From an uncultured Clostridia bacterium (GTDB taxonomy: Bacteria > Bacillota > Clostridia > Christensenellales > Aristaeellaceae): a stretch of 64,000 bases of DNA. The notes below the pieces were generated by a model. That model made no database searches. It saw only the letters and a list, made by a program, of their open reading frames with translations, and was not told the origin of the DNA. The position numbers were made by a program, and so were the translations under genes. The stretch is taken from assembly GCA_934647235.1 (NCBI GenBank), contig CAKUFG010000009.1:1-64000 (forward strand), written 5' to 3'. Below are positions 33,125 through 41,887 of this stretch, one piece after another; position 1 is the first letter of the stretch; the number at the start of each line of letters is the position of its first letter.

Positions 33125-33793
33125 ATGACTGACAATCAGCTTTTTATTTTCGGCGATTCCATTTCCTGCGGCGTCATGTATGATGAAGCCGCCCATCGCT
33201 ATACCCTTTGCCGCAATACCTACGACCGCGTCCTGCGCACGCAGGGCGTTGCCGTTAAAAGCTACGCCAAGCCCGGCTGCACCGCCGCCGACGCCGTGCG
33301 CATGCTGGATAAGGCCGAGCCGCTGCCCGGCGCTCCCTGCGTGATTGAATTCGGCGGCAACGATTCCGACCTGAACTGGGAGGAGGTGGCCGCACAGCCC
33401 GATCTTCCCCACGAGGCCAAGGTCTCTCTGTCTGATTTTCACGATTCGCTGCTGCGGCTGATCGCCTATGCCCGTGACAACGGCATGCGCCCCGTCGTCA
33501 GCATTCCCCTGCCCGTAGTGCCCGATCGCTACTTTGAGTGGGTATCGCAGAAGCTGGATCGGGACGCGATTCTGCACTATCTGGGCAGCCCGGAGTACAT
33601 TTATCGCTGGCAGGAGCGCTACGCCTATGTAGCCCTCAAAACGGCTAACGAAGCCAACTGCCCCATCTTTGATCTGCGCGGGCTGTTCCTGGATCAGCGC
33701 GATTTCCGCGATATGATGTCGCGGGACGGCATTCACCCCAACGAGGCGGGCTACGCCATCATCCGCGAGGCCGCTCTCAAGCGCTGGCATTAA
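33125..33793 (+). CDS. SGNH/GDSL-type hydrolase
   Basis: 222 residues. The four SGNH blocks are present: GDS in FIFGDSISCG (Ser near residue 11), a glycine in block II, GGND in VIEFGGNDSDLN (near 77) and DGIHPNEAGYAI (Asp/His near 205-208). It has no signal peptide, so it is a cytoplasmic esterase or acyl hydrolase. AGGAGG precedes the ATG. Substrate unknown. Confidence 0.87.
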   Translation: MTDNQLFIFGDSISCGVMYDEAAHRYTLCRNTYDRVLRTQGVAVKSYAKPGCTAADAVRMLDKAEPLPGAPCVIEFGGNDSDLNWEEVAAQPDLPHEAKVSLSDFHDSLLRLIAYARDNGMRPVVSIPLPVVPDRYFEWVSQKLDRDAILHYLGSPEYIYRWQERYAYVALKTANEANCPIFDLRGLFLDQRDFRDMMSRDGIHPNEAGYAIIREAALKRWH

Positions 33794-33859
33794 TCGATAT
33801 AATCCTTCTTTTCGCCCTGCTTATCCCATATGCAGGGCTTTTTCTTTGCCTGCCGGCGT

Positions 33860-33888
33860 TTGAGATTTTCCCACTTTTATGGTATAGT
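33860..33888 (+). promoter_or_regulatory. promoter of the NrnA-like pair
   Basis: TTGAGA (33860-33865), 17 bp, TATAGT (33883-33888), 45 bases before the start, which has AAAGGAAA. Confidence 0.8.
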
Positions 33889-33933
33889 GGATGCGGCGCC
33901 TGCATCAGCGCCGCAGACAGAAAGGAAACCGCC

Positions 33934-34872
33934 ATGTTTGAAGAAATCAGAAAGCTGATTGAACGTTATGATACCATCATCCTGCACCGTCATCTCAAGC
34001 CGGACGGCGACGCGCTGGGCAGCCAGATCGGGCTGAAGCACTTAATCCTGGATAATTATCCCGGCAAGCAGGTTTATATGGTGGGCGATGAGGCCGGGCG
34101 CTATGCCTTTATGGCCGACTGCACCATGGATACCGTGGCCGACGCGCAGTACGCTGGGGCGCTGGCGATCCTGCTGGACACCTCCGCGCCGCAGCTGATC
34201 AGCGATACGCGCTGCACCCTGGCTGAGGCTACCGCGCGCATCGACCACCATCTTTTCCTGGGAAAAATGTGCGATGTGGAAGTGATTGACAGCAGCTTTG
34301 AAAGCTGCTGCGGGCTGATCGCGGCCTTCGCTCAGGAAAGCGGCTATACGCTCTCCCCCCTCGCCGCGCGTTCGCTGTTTACCGGCATGGTCACTGATTC
34401 CGGCCGCTTCCGTTATGACGCGGTATCGGCGCGCACCTTCCAGCTGGCCGGTTATCTCATGCAGCAGCCCATCGATACCAACGCGCTGTACGGCAGCCTG
34501 TACGCCATGGATTATGAACAAGCCCGCCAGCGCGCCCACTATATGCTGAAAATGCAGCTCACCCCGCACCGCGTGGGCTATATCTACACGGCGCGTGACG
34601 AGCTGCAGGGGCAGGATCCCGCCGCCATCTCGCGCGGCATGGTTAATGTGATGGCCGATATCGCGGGCGTGCACATCTGGGTCAATTTTACCGAGTCGGA
34701 TGCGGGCGTGCTGTGCGAGCTGCGCTCGGACAGATTTAACATCAACCCTGTAGCGGTCGCCTTCGGCGGCGGCGGGCATCAGAAGGCCAGCGGAGCCACC
34801 GTGGCAGACCGGGAAACGGCCATGCGCATGCTGGACGCGCTGGACAAGCTGGCAGCGGAGGATCAGGCATGA
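33934..34872 (+). CDS. nrnA: NrnA-like DHH/DHHA1 phosphoesterase
   Basis: 312 residues. DHH domain motifs are HRHLKPDGDALGSQIGLK (near 19-36), LDTSAPQ (near 87) and IDHH (near 104). Then VTDSGRFRYD (near 155) follows, and the DHHA1 end is VAFGGGGHQKASGATV (near 275). NrnA proteins degrade oligoribonucleotides of 2-5 bases and dephosphorylate pAp. It overlaps a paralogue by 4 bases. Confidence 0.9.
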   Translation: MFEEIRKLIERYDTIILHRHLKPDGDALGSQIGLKHLILDNYPGKQVYMVGDEAGRYAFMADCTMDTVADAQYAGALAILLDTSAPQLISDTRCTLAEATARIDHHLFLGKMCDVEVIDSSFESCCGLIAAFAQESGYTLSPLAARSLFTGMVTDSGRFRYDAVSARTFQLAGYLMQQPIDTNALYGSLYAMDYEQARQRAHYMLKMQLTPHRVGYIYTARDELQGQDPAAISRGMVNVMADIAGVHIWVNFTESDAGVLCELRSDRFNINPVAVAFGGGGHQKASGATVADRETAMRMLDALDKLAAEDQA

Positions 34873-35849
34873 ACACGCAAGCATTAACGCCCATATTGGA
34901 TAAAATCAAGGCATATGATCATATCATTCTGTTCCGGCATCGCCGCCCGGATGGCGACTGTCTGGGCGCAAGCAAAGGGCTGCAACGCATCCTGCGGCTG
35001 TCTTTCCCGGGAAAAGTGATCGATCTTCCCGAGAGCGATACGTCCGATTATCTGGCTTTCCTGGGGCCCGACGATCCCGCGCTTCCTGACGAGGCCTATC
35101 AGAACGCCCTGGGCATCGTAGTGGATACGGGCGACGCGGAGCGCATCTCCAACCCCAAATACGCCCTGTGCCGCGAGCTGATCAAGATCGACCATCACCC
35201 CGACCGCGATGCTTACGCGGGCCTTTCCTGGGTGGAGGAGCACAGCGCCTCCTGCTGCGAGATGATCGCGGCGTTCTATACGCATTTCCAGCATGAGCTG
35301 CGCATGGATCAGCAGGCCGCCGCGCTGTTGTACACGGGCATTGTCACCGATTCCGGGCGCTTCCGCTATCCCGAGGTCAACGGCGATACCCTGCGCTATG
35401 CCGCAGCGCTGCTGGACGCGGGCGTGGATACGCAGCGGCTGTTTGCCCAGCTTTATCTGCGGGACGCAGCCTCCTTCCGTTTTCAGGCGTATGTATACGA
35501 GCACCTGCAGCTTACTGAAAACGGCGCAGCCTATCTGCACATCGACATGCAGACGCAGCAGCGCTTCGGCCTGTCCTTTGAGGACGCCAGCGCGGCCATC
35601 GGCTATCTGGATTCCATCCGCGGCTGCCTGTGCTGGCTGGCCTTTATCGACGCGCCGGATGATACCATCCGCGTGCGGCTGCGCTCGCGCTTCGTGGCCA
35701 TCAACACCCTGGCTGAGCGCCACCACGGCGGCGGCCATGCCTTTGCCAGTGGGGCGACGGTGTACAGCAGGGAAGAAATCCAATCCCTGATCGCCGAAGC
35801 CGACGCGCTGGTGCGCGATTACAAAGCCGCGCATTCGGACTGGCTGTAA
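34869..35849 (+). CDS. second NrnA-like DHH/DHHA1 phosphoesterase
   Basis: 326 residues, same architecture as its neighbour: FRHRRPDGDCLGASKGL (near 22-38), VVDTGDAERI (near 87), KIDHHPDRD (near 108), VTDSGRFRYPEVNGDTLRY (near 160) and HHGGGHAFASGATV (near 290). It is clearly diverged from the first copy, with DGD-CLGA in place of DGD-ALGS. Translation is coupled through ATGA. The two may form a heterodimer or split duties (nano-RNA, pAp or cyclic-dinucleotide products). Confidence 0.88.
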   Translation: MNTQALTPILDKIKAYDHIILFRHRRPDGDCLGASKGLQRILRLSFPGKVIDLPESDTSDYLAFLGPDDPALPDEAYQNALGIVVDTGDAERISNPKYALCRELIKIDHHPDRDAYAGLSWVEEHSASCCEMIAAFYTHFQHELRMDQQAAALLYTGIVTDSGRFRYPEVNGDTLRYAAALLDAGVDTQRLFAQLYLRDAASFRFQAYVYEHLQLTENGAAYLHIDMQTQQRFGLSFEDASAAIGYLDSIRGCLCWLAFIDAPDDTIRVRLRSRFVAINTLAERHHGGGHAFASGATVYSREEIQSLIAEADALVRDYKAAHSDWL

Positions 35850-35863
35850 CGGATAAAAAGCAG

Positions 35864-35909
35864 CGGGGCCTGCCTTCTGCGCATTGCAGATCACAAGCCC
35901 CGTTTTTTT
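35864..35909. terminator. terminator between the DHH pair and spoVT 3' part
   Basis: CGGGGC...GCCCCG with inner CTGC/GCAG pairing, followed by TTTTTTT on the plus strand. It separates the convergent phosphoesterase and recombinase-SpoVT genes. Confidence 0.83.
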
Positions 35910-38076
35910 ACTGCTCCATCTGACGGCCGACGATACCCGCCGCGGTTTCGGCCACCTTGACCTCGGTATCCCCCATACGCGCGCCCTGCTCGCGGGACAG
36001 CAGCAGCACCGCGCCGATGGCCTCGCCATCGGCAATGATGGGCGATACCACCTGCGCCGTATAGCCGCCGTTATCGTCCTCGTTGGTCACGCTCATCACC
36101 TTGCCGCCTGTCTGGCGGTTATAGGTCTGCGTCTGGCGGCTGGCGATGGCCTGCTCCAGATCGTGGCTGATGGGTTTATCCCACAGCTCCTTTTTGTTTA
36201 CGCCGCTGGCCGCCACCACCTGATCCCGGTCCACAATACAGGCGATGTGCCCCAGGGAGCGGAAAATCGACTCGGTGTAATCCTTGGCGAAGGAGGACAT
36301 TTCCCCAATGGGCGAGTATTTTTTCAGAATTACCTCGCCGTCCCTGTCCGTATAGATTTCCAGCGGGTCGCCGCCGCTGACAACAGTGACCGGCTTTTCG
36401 GACGCGGCGCTGTGCGCGGGGGGCGAATAGCGCAGGCCCTGGGCATGCTGCGCCGGCGCATCGATGCGGCCGCCGGCCCGCAGCAGCGCGTCGATATCGG
36501 CCTTGAGCTGAATATCGATGCGATCCTCGTACACCGTGATGCGCTCAATCAGAAATTCCAGATCCTGCTTGTTCAGCCTGTCCTTCTGCAGGATTTCATC
36601 AAAGATTTCCAGCACGGTTTTGGATACGCGGTTCAGGCGGATCACGCTATTGCGATGATCGGCATACAGCGCCAGCTGCGCCTCCAGCCCCCTGAGCTTG
36701 GCCAGCTCCTCGTTTTCCAGCGCGTCGTAGGTTTCGTTGATCAGGGTTTCCTGCTCCGGGCGGCGGGCAAGCTCGCTCAGCTTCTGACGGGCCAGACGCC
36801 TGAGCTGCTCCTTGCCCTGCTCAATCTGACGGTTGAGCAGCAGCAGCGCCTTCTCCCCCTGGGCGATGGCGTCCGGCTCGCTGCGGATGGCCTCCTGGAG
36901 CGCGTCGATCATGCCCGCGCTGTTCTCCCTGATCCTGCGGATGTACATTTTCAGCAGATCGTCCAGCAAGTCCACACGGGTGTGGTGGGCGGTGCAGCCC
37001 TTGCGCCCCCGCCGGTGATAGCTACCGCAGGTGTAGGCCGGGGCCAGATCATTGCGGCTCAGGGCGAACATGGGGCTGCCGCAGTCGCCGCAGAACAGAA
37101 AGCCGGTATAATGGTGATCGTATTTGCTTACGCCCCGATAGGCGCTGGTGGTACGCTTTTTGATCTGCTCCTGCGTATAATGAAAGGTACGGTAATCGAT
37201 AATGGCCGCATGATGGTTTTCAAACACGATGTGGCTGTCCGCGTCGGTCCTGAAATCCTTGCCGTTGATGCCCTTGCGGGTATACTTGCCCTGGCGCAGG
37301 GTGCCCATATAGAAATCATTCTGCAGCATGCCCTGAATGGTGATGATGCTCCATTCCGGCCTGGCCTTCAGATGGCAGACCGTGCCGTCCGCCTCGATGC
37401 GGGCCTTTTCAGCCATGCGCGGCGTGGGGATGCCCTGCTCGGTGAGATAATTGGCGATCCGCTTATACCCCCAGCCCTCGTTATAGCGCTGAAACACCAG
37501 GCGCACCACCTCCGCCGCCGGGCCGTCCACCTCATAGGTCATGTTTTTGCGATTGGTGATGACATAGCCATAGGGCACGGAGCACACCCATTTTCCATCC
37601 TGCTGGCGGCGCCTGATGACGGATTTTACCTTCTGGCTGGAATCGGTGACGGGCATTTCGTTAAGCAGAAAGCGCAGGCGGATGTTGGTCCAGTCGTCGC
37701 GGGTGGGATAATCGATACTGTCGCCGATGGCGATGATGCGCAGGCCAGCGTCCCGCAGATCCTCCAATTCCACCAGGCCGCGCGAGTTGCGGCGGCTGAA
37801 ACGGGACAGATCCTTGACGATCATAATATCATAATCGCCCAGCATCAGGCGCGGGCGCATTCTCTGATAGCTTTCCCGCTGCTCAAAGGTATAGCCGCTG
37901 CGGTCGCGGTCCACATAAAAATCCAGGCTGCTGCCCGGAAAGCGCTTCTGCACATAATCCTGAATAATGGCCTTCTGGTTTTCAATGCTGGTGTTATCCC
38001 GGTCCGCCTCCACATCGACGGAGATGCGGCAGTACCCGGCCACCCGATAGCGCTTGGGCTCGGCTTGCGCTTGCAT
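35908..38076 (-). CDS. large serine recombinase fused in frame to the SpoVT GAF domain
   Basis: 722 residues. Resolvase domain about 8-150 with catalytic Ser19 in GYCRIS and KDLSRFSRRN; Recombinase domain about 165-300 (PYGYVITNRKNMTYEVDGP); zinc ribbon about 327-370 (FCGDCGSP...C...GRKGC); coiled coil about 400-480; typical recombinase end FLIERITVYEDRIDIQLKAD. A Pro/Ala linker leads to GDPL (569-572), and residues 573-722 are the C-terminal part of SpoVT (DGEVILKKYSPIGEM...ETAAGIVGRQMEQ). The crossover core encodes exactly GDPL. On an excised circle the protein would instead end after 28 other residues (LTMGKMDDLPALF..., about 600 in all). AAGGAGGG precedes the ATG. Confidence 0.92.
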   Translation of the reverse strand: MQAQAEPKRYRVAGYCRISVDVEADRDNTSIENQKAIIQDYVQKRFPGSSLDFYVDRDRSGYTFEQRESYQRMRPRLMLGDYDIMIVKDLSRFSRRNSRGLVELEDLRDAGLRIIAIGDSIDYPTRDDWTNIRLRFLLNEMPVTDSSQKVKSVIRRRQQDGKWVCSVPYGYVITNRKNMTYEVDGPAAEVVRLVFQRYNEGWGYKRIANYLTEQGIPTPRMAEKARIEADGTVCHLKARPEWSIITIQGMLQNDFYMGTLRQGKYTRKGINGKDFRTDADSHIVFENHHAAIIDYRTFHYTQEQIKKRTTSAYRGVSKYDHHYTGFLFCGDCGSPMFALSRNDLAPAYTCGSYHRRGRKGCTAHHTRVDLLDDLLKMYIRRIRENSAGMIDALQEAIRSEPDAIAQGEKALLLLNRQIEQGKEQLRRLARQKLSELARRPEQETLINETYDALENEELAKLRGLEAQLALYADHRNSVIRLNRVSKTVLEIFDEILQKDRLNKQDLEFLIERITVYEDRIDIQLKADIDALLRAGGRIDAPAQHAQGLRYSPPAHSAASEKPVTVVSGGDPLEIYTDRDGEVILKKYSPIGEMSSFAKDYTESIFRSLGHIACIVDRDQVVAASGVNKKELWDKPISHDLEQAIASRQTQTYNRQTGGKVMSVTNEDDNGGYTAQVVSPIIADGEAIGAVLLLSREQGARMGDTEVKVAETAAGIVGRQMEQ
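36361..36372 (-). other. left attachment junction (att core)
   Basis: Core GGCGACCCGCTG on the minus strand. The element-side half-site GCTGACAA lies at 36376-36383. The chromosome side continues GAAATCTATACGG, spoVT codons 35 on. Joined with the right element arm it makes TTGTCAGC-N14-GCTGACAA, whose central dinucleotide GA falls inside the core. Confidence 0.83.
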
Positions 38077-38173
38077 GGCAGGCCCTCCTTTCCTTGGGCT
38101 GACAACAGTGTAAGGGAGAATCGGCGCGGCGGCAAGATAAATTGCCGTTTTTTGTCATGGGAATTGCTGCCGT

Positions 38174-38362
38174 TCAGCGATTGCAGCGCAGCAGCCCGGC
38201 CGCGCATTCCATCAGGCTTTCCTGCCCGGAGCGGAACACCGCCACCCGATAGGGCGTGCCGCGATACTGCCGGCAGAGCGGCTCCAGCAAATCGCCGTCC
38301 GTCTCGCCGCCGGCCAGCCATACGGAAACGATCCTGCGCTGATGGTCAAATTCAATCTGCAA
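38174..38362 (-). CDS. small recombinase-associated protein
   Basis: 62 residues with a TTG start (MQIEFDHQRRIVSVWLAGGE), ending 98 bases before the recombinase start on the same strand. The pattern IVSVWLxxxE...YRVAVFRSGQESLMECAAGL resembles small proteins often found beside recombinases on clostridial integrative elements, whose function is unknown. The ribosome site (GGGGCC) is weak. Its presence supports the mobile origin of this end. Confidence 0.6.
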   Translation of the reverse strand: MQIEFDHQRRIVSVWLAGGETDGDLLEPLCRQYRGTPYRVAVFRSGQESLMECAAGLLRCNR

Positions 38363-38481
38363 ATGCAGGCCCCCTTTGATACAAAAAGCTTCTGTAAACA
38401 GTGTGGACGCGGAGCGGGAAATTATGCCATTTGTGTTGATCGTTGGTTATGTTGATTGCAAGCCTCTCCTTCCGGGCATAC

Positions 38482-38529
38482 AAAAAGCGCCCGGCCCGAG
38501 GGCGGACACTTGGAAATCAGGCGCTTTTT
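38482..38529. terminator. terminator after the HD-domain gene
   Basis: AAAAAGCGCC...GGCGCTTTTT, perfect 10-bp stem with a 28-base GC-rich loop. It can act on both strands and isolates the recombinase unit from the HD gene. The 253 bp around it hold no gene. Confidence 0.75.
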
Positions 38530-38615
38530 CTGTTTGGATGGCGGCAGTCAAGCCGCTTTGGCGTGAGCGTTTTTCCGGCTGCTGCGCTGCGGACAGCGGA
38601 CGGCCTGGAAGCAGT

Positions 38616-39119
38616 TTACGCATTGTCCTTCGCTCGCAGATACATGCCGTCCAGCAGGCGGATGCCCGCAGCCGTGCGGAAAACGCTTTGCCGCATGCTT
38701 TCAATGGCCGGGCGGGAAACACCGTTCTCATCCGCATTGACCAGGAAATCGGCCTCAAGCAGAATCTGATAATCCAGGCCCTCCACGTTGGTATAGGTAT
38801 GGTGATGCGCCGCCAGCCAGGAGATCCGCTCCGCCCGCTGCCGCTCAACGGGCAGACCGGCAAAGAACTGTTCTATCAGCGGCGGGCTTTCCAGCTCCTG
38901 ATACTTTCCGTTGGTGCTGCCGTATTTCTGCCGGCACAGCGGGCAGGCGATATCATGCACAACCGCCGCCAGCTCCAGCGTCAGCTGCGTTTGATCGTCC
39001 AGCCCCTCCTGCTCCCCAATGGTTTTGGCAAACGCCCACACCTTGAGAAAATGGTTGATATCGTGCAGATTGCCCTGATAGAACGCAATCATCTTTTCAA
39101 TGGCAGAAGCAACGATCAT
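38616..39119 (-). CDS. HD-domain phosphohydrolase
   Basis: 167 residues. HD metal motif set: HDINHFLKVWAFAK (His near residue 19), AAVVHDIACPLC (His-Asp near 54-55), AAHHHTY (near 104) and EADFLVNADE (Asp near 123). It is similar to stand-alone HD hydrolases acting on nucleotides. AAGGAGAA precedes the ATG. Substrate unknown. Confidence 0.85.
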   Translation of the reverse strand: MIVASAIEKMIAFYQGNLHDINHFLKVWAFAKTIGEQEGLDDQTQLTLELAAVVHDIACPLCRQKYGSTNGKYQELESPPLIEQFFAGLPVERQRAERISWLAAHHHTYTNVEGLDYQILLEADFLVNADENGVSRPAIESMRQSVFRTAAGIRLLDGMYLRAKDNA

Positions 39120-39162
39120 GGCTCATTCTCCTTTCAACATGCCGATTTTATTTCCAACGGTC

Positions 39163-39655
39163 TCAAAAAAGCGTACAGATCCACGCGATGGCAGCGCAGG
39201 CAGGAACATAGAGAATCAAGTGGCGGATATGCGCTTTTTTATTGTATCCAAACGTCTGCGGCCCGACGGCGCCCTTTACCTCCGGGTAAAAATGCGCAAA
39301 GAAATTCGAGCGGCAGAGCAGATACCAATCAAAAAAGAAGATATCGTAGATTTCCATGCAATACAGCATGATCAGGAACCGGGCGAAGAATCGGAAAAAG
39401 CCAAAACCGTTTTTTTACGCCGTTCCAGGCTGCCAGAACGGCGGCCCCGATGAACAGCAGAACGGCGACGCCCTCGATGACCCAGCCGACGATATGCGCG
39501 CCGGGGAAACGCTCCTTTTTATCCGGGATAACGGCCAGATTCTCCTTCGTCGCGGAGGCAAAGAACCGCTTATCCTGGATAAACCCCACCGCGCCGTACA
39601 AAACAAGAAAATAGGCCGCCATGATCATAACCGCTGCAAGGATGGTAACGCCCAT
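39163..39655 (-). pseudogene. frameshifted membrane protein
   Basis: The first part (start ATG 39655 after GGGAG: MGVTILAAVMIMAAYFLVLY) has two membrane helices and loses frame at an A7 run (39411-39417, minus-strand reading GTAAAAAAACGG). With six A's the frame continues as GVKNGFGFFRFFARFLIMLY into the second open frame (MEIYDIFFFDWYLLCRSN...), giving one protein of about 163 residues that ends at 39163. This is either a real inactivation, slippage decoding, or a one-base sequencing error in the homopolymer. Function unknown. Confidence 0.7.
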
Positions 39656-39717
39656 TTTTTGCTCTCCCTTCCATTCATTCCGCTTCACACACGGGAAGCT
39701 GTATCAACTGGCAGCGA

Positions 39718-40371
39718 TTATTTTGTGCAGCAGAAATAAACCATCGAGCCGTCCACATGAAGCCCGATCTCTTTATACAGCCGCTTCAGGGTATTTCGCA
39801 GTTCTTTCTCTGTCTGGAACGGCGGCGTAAACCAGCCCTTTTTTGAAAGAATGCTTCTTACAAGCCAATCGGTGATTTTGGACTTGCCCCTTATATAAAA
39901 GCAAGCGATTAATTTACCGTCGGGCTTCAGAACGCGCCAGGTTTCCTGAAAAGCCTTGTCCTTATCGGGAAAAGCGTGAAAGCCGTTCATGGACAGCACG
40001 ATATCAACGCTATTATCCGCCATCGGCAGGCTGCCTACATCGCCCTGCACACAGGATACATTGGCGCATTCCCGCAGCCTTTTCTTTGCCTGCGCAATCA
40101 TATCCTCGCTGTAATCCAGGCAGGTTATCTGAGCCTCGGGCAGCGATTTCCACTTTCTCTCAGTAAATACGGCCGTTCCGGCAGGTACGTCCAGCATCGC
40201 GCCCTTGAAGTCATCCGGTATGTATGCAAGCACCCTGCGCGCAATTTCATTGTCGTCCGTACCGCTCCAGAATATCTTTACATACAGCCTGCTGAAGAGA
40301 TTCCCCTGGGTGAGCACATCATCGTATATATTCCTGGATGATTGATAGGCTTCTTTTATTATATCCGCCAT
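39718..40371 (-). CDS. class I SAM-dependent methyltransferase
   Basis: 217 residues from ATG 40371 (MADIIKEAYQSSRNIYDDVL); an alternative TTG at 40407 adds 12 residues and neither has a strong ribosome site. Motif I reads AMLDVPAGTAVFT (near 60), motif post-I CLDYSEDMI (near 83), then GDVGSLPMADNSVDIVLSMN (near 110), a UbiE/Methyltransf_11 pattern. The substrate is unknown; small-molecule or lipid methylation is typical. Confidence 0.83.
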   Translation of the reverse strand: MADIIKEAYQSSRNIYDDVLTQGNLFSRLYVKIFWSGTDDNEIARRVLAYIPDDFKGAMLDVPAGTAVFTERKWKSLPEAQITCLDYSEDMIAQAKKRLRECANVSCVQGDVGSLPMADNSVDIVLSMNGFHAFPDKDKAFQETWRVLKPDGKLIACFYIRGKSKITDWLVRSILSKKGWFTPPFQTEKELRNTLKRLYKEIGLHVDGSMVYFCCTK

Positions 40372-40438
40372 TCTGCTTTGCCATCCAATCTTCGTTCTTC
40401 CGTTCAATTCATTTTCTCATGCCCATATCAAGCCTTGC

Positions 40439-40921
40439 TCAGCCAATCAGCACCGCGACGCCGGCCAGCGCAAGCGCAAGGATCAGGTACAGTATCGTGG
40501 CCAGGCTCCGCTTGATCAGCACGTCTTTTAAGGGCTTGACGTAAGGCACGCCCTCCATGCCCTTGATGCGCCAGATTTTACCGTGTCCCACCCACAGCCG
40601 GTCGATCGCAAGCCCGTCAAACCAGTTGACAGCCACCAGAAAGAGCGCCGCCTGCAGATAGGCCGTTCTGAAATCCGCAGCACGATTCCAAAGAGCAATG
40701 ATCAGCACCGGAACGGCCAAAATGATCAGGCAGAACACGGTCATAAAGCGCCTGCCCTTTTTCATCACCGCGTCTTTGTCCGCAATCCCGCGCCGGTGAG
40801 CCTCTTCTATGTATGCCTTGGGATAGAAATACAGGCAGCGAAGCCCGCTGTTGCCTGCCGCGCATTTTATCAGCAGGATGTACAGCAGACAGTATAATAC
40901 GAGCTGCAGCAGAATCAGCAT
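40439..40921 (-). CDS. hypothetical membrane protein
   Basis: 160 residues with four predicted membrane helices (about 3-22, 58-80, 88-105 and 135-158) and a basic loop AHRRGIADKDAVMKKGRRFM. CAAGGAG precedes the ATG. I do not recognise a family. It sits in a minus-strand run of small accessory genes. Confidence 0.68.
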   Translation of the reverse strand: MLILLQLVLYCLLYILLIKCAAGNSGLRCLYFYPKAYIEEAHRRGIADKDAVMKKGRRFMTVFCLIILAVPVLIIALWNRAADFRTAYLQAALFLVAVNWFDGLAIDRLWVGHGKIWRIKGMEGVPYVKPLKDVLIKRSLATILYLILALALAGVAVLIG

Positions 40922-40978
40922 TTGCGCATTTCTCCTTGAGCCGTCCCGTTCATTTGCATTGCAGCCGGGCCAACGCCT

Positions 40979-41839
40979 TTACTCCCGGATTTTGGGTTGA
41001 TACTGCATACTGGATACATTATAGATGGTGATAAACGCCTTCGGGTCCTCGCGGTTGATAAAGTTCATCAGCTTCTGGTATTCGCTTTTATCCACGATGG
41101 TGATGATCTCGTTATGCTTTTCAAAGTTATATGCGCCAATGGCCTCGTATATCGTGGCTCCGCTGTGCAGATCGTTGATGATAAACTGGCGCAGCGCCTC
41201 TTCCTTTTCGGTGATAATGCAGACACGGCGCTTTTTATTATAGTCGAAGATGAAATCATCCAGAATGATTCCGTTAAAATACGTGCCAAGAACGCTCAGG
41301 ACCACCGTCTTTTTATCATAGGCCAGCGCTGCCGAAAGCGCCACGCACATGCCGGAGAGGGACATGGCCTTGCCCAGCTCCATGTGCAGGTACTTGTTCA
41401 TGATCTTTGCCACAATATCCAGCCCGCCGGAGGATGCGTTCCGGTTGAACAGGATGCTGATGCCAATGCTGACCACCAGAATATAACAAAGCACGTCCAG
41501 CTCCTGGCTGCCCGTCAAGGAGCCGGCATTGGGGAAAAGCGCCTCAAAAAGCGCCAGGAACACGGGCAGCATCACGCTGGTGTAAACGGTCTTGGCTCCA
41601 AATTCCCTGCCGCAGGTGATAAACCCGATAATCAGAAGCACCACGTTCATGATCATCGTAATGGCCGACAGCGGAAGCGGGATAAAATTGGCCAGCACGA
41701 TGCCAAGACCTGAAATGCTGCTGACGGACGCATGGCTGGGCACCAGAAAAAAGTATACCGCCGCCGCAACGATAGCGTCCGCTCCGGTCAGAATCAGCGC
41801 TTCCTTCGCAAGGGCTTTGCAGTTCAGTTTCTTGTTCAT
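40979..41839 (-). CDS. YitT family membrane protein (DUF161/DUF2179)
   Basis: 286 residues. Five or six N-terminal membrane helices (SGLGIVLANFIPLPLSAITM, FNRNASSGGLDIVAKIMNKY near 135) followed by the C-terminal DUF2179 ferredoxin-like domain (about 205-280: KRRVCIITEKEEALRQFI, then HNEIITIVDKSEYQKL). YitT proteins are widespread in Bacillota, and their transport substrate is unknown. Confidence 0.9.
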   Translation of the reverse strand: MNKKLNCKALAKEALILTGADAIVAAAVYFFLVPSHASVSSISGLGIVLANFIPLPLSAITMIMNVVLLIIGFITCGREFGAKTVYTSVMLPVFLALFEALFPNAGSLTGSQELDVLCYILVVSIGISILFNRNASSGGLDIVAKIMNKYLHMELGKAMSLSGMCVALSAALAYDKKTVVLSVLGTYFNGIILDDFIFDYNKKRRVCIITEKEEALRQFIINDLHSGATIYEAIGAYNFEKHNEIITIVDKSEYQKLMNFINREDPKAFITIYNVSSMQYQPKIRE

Positions 41840-41887
41840 TGCCTCTGTTCCTTCAGTTTGCTTTTTTCATTCAATCGCAATCAAAAT

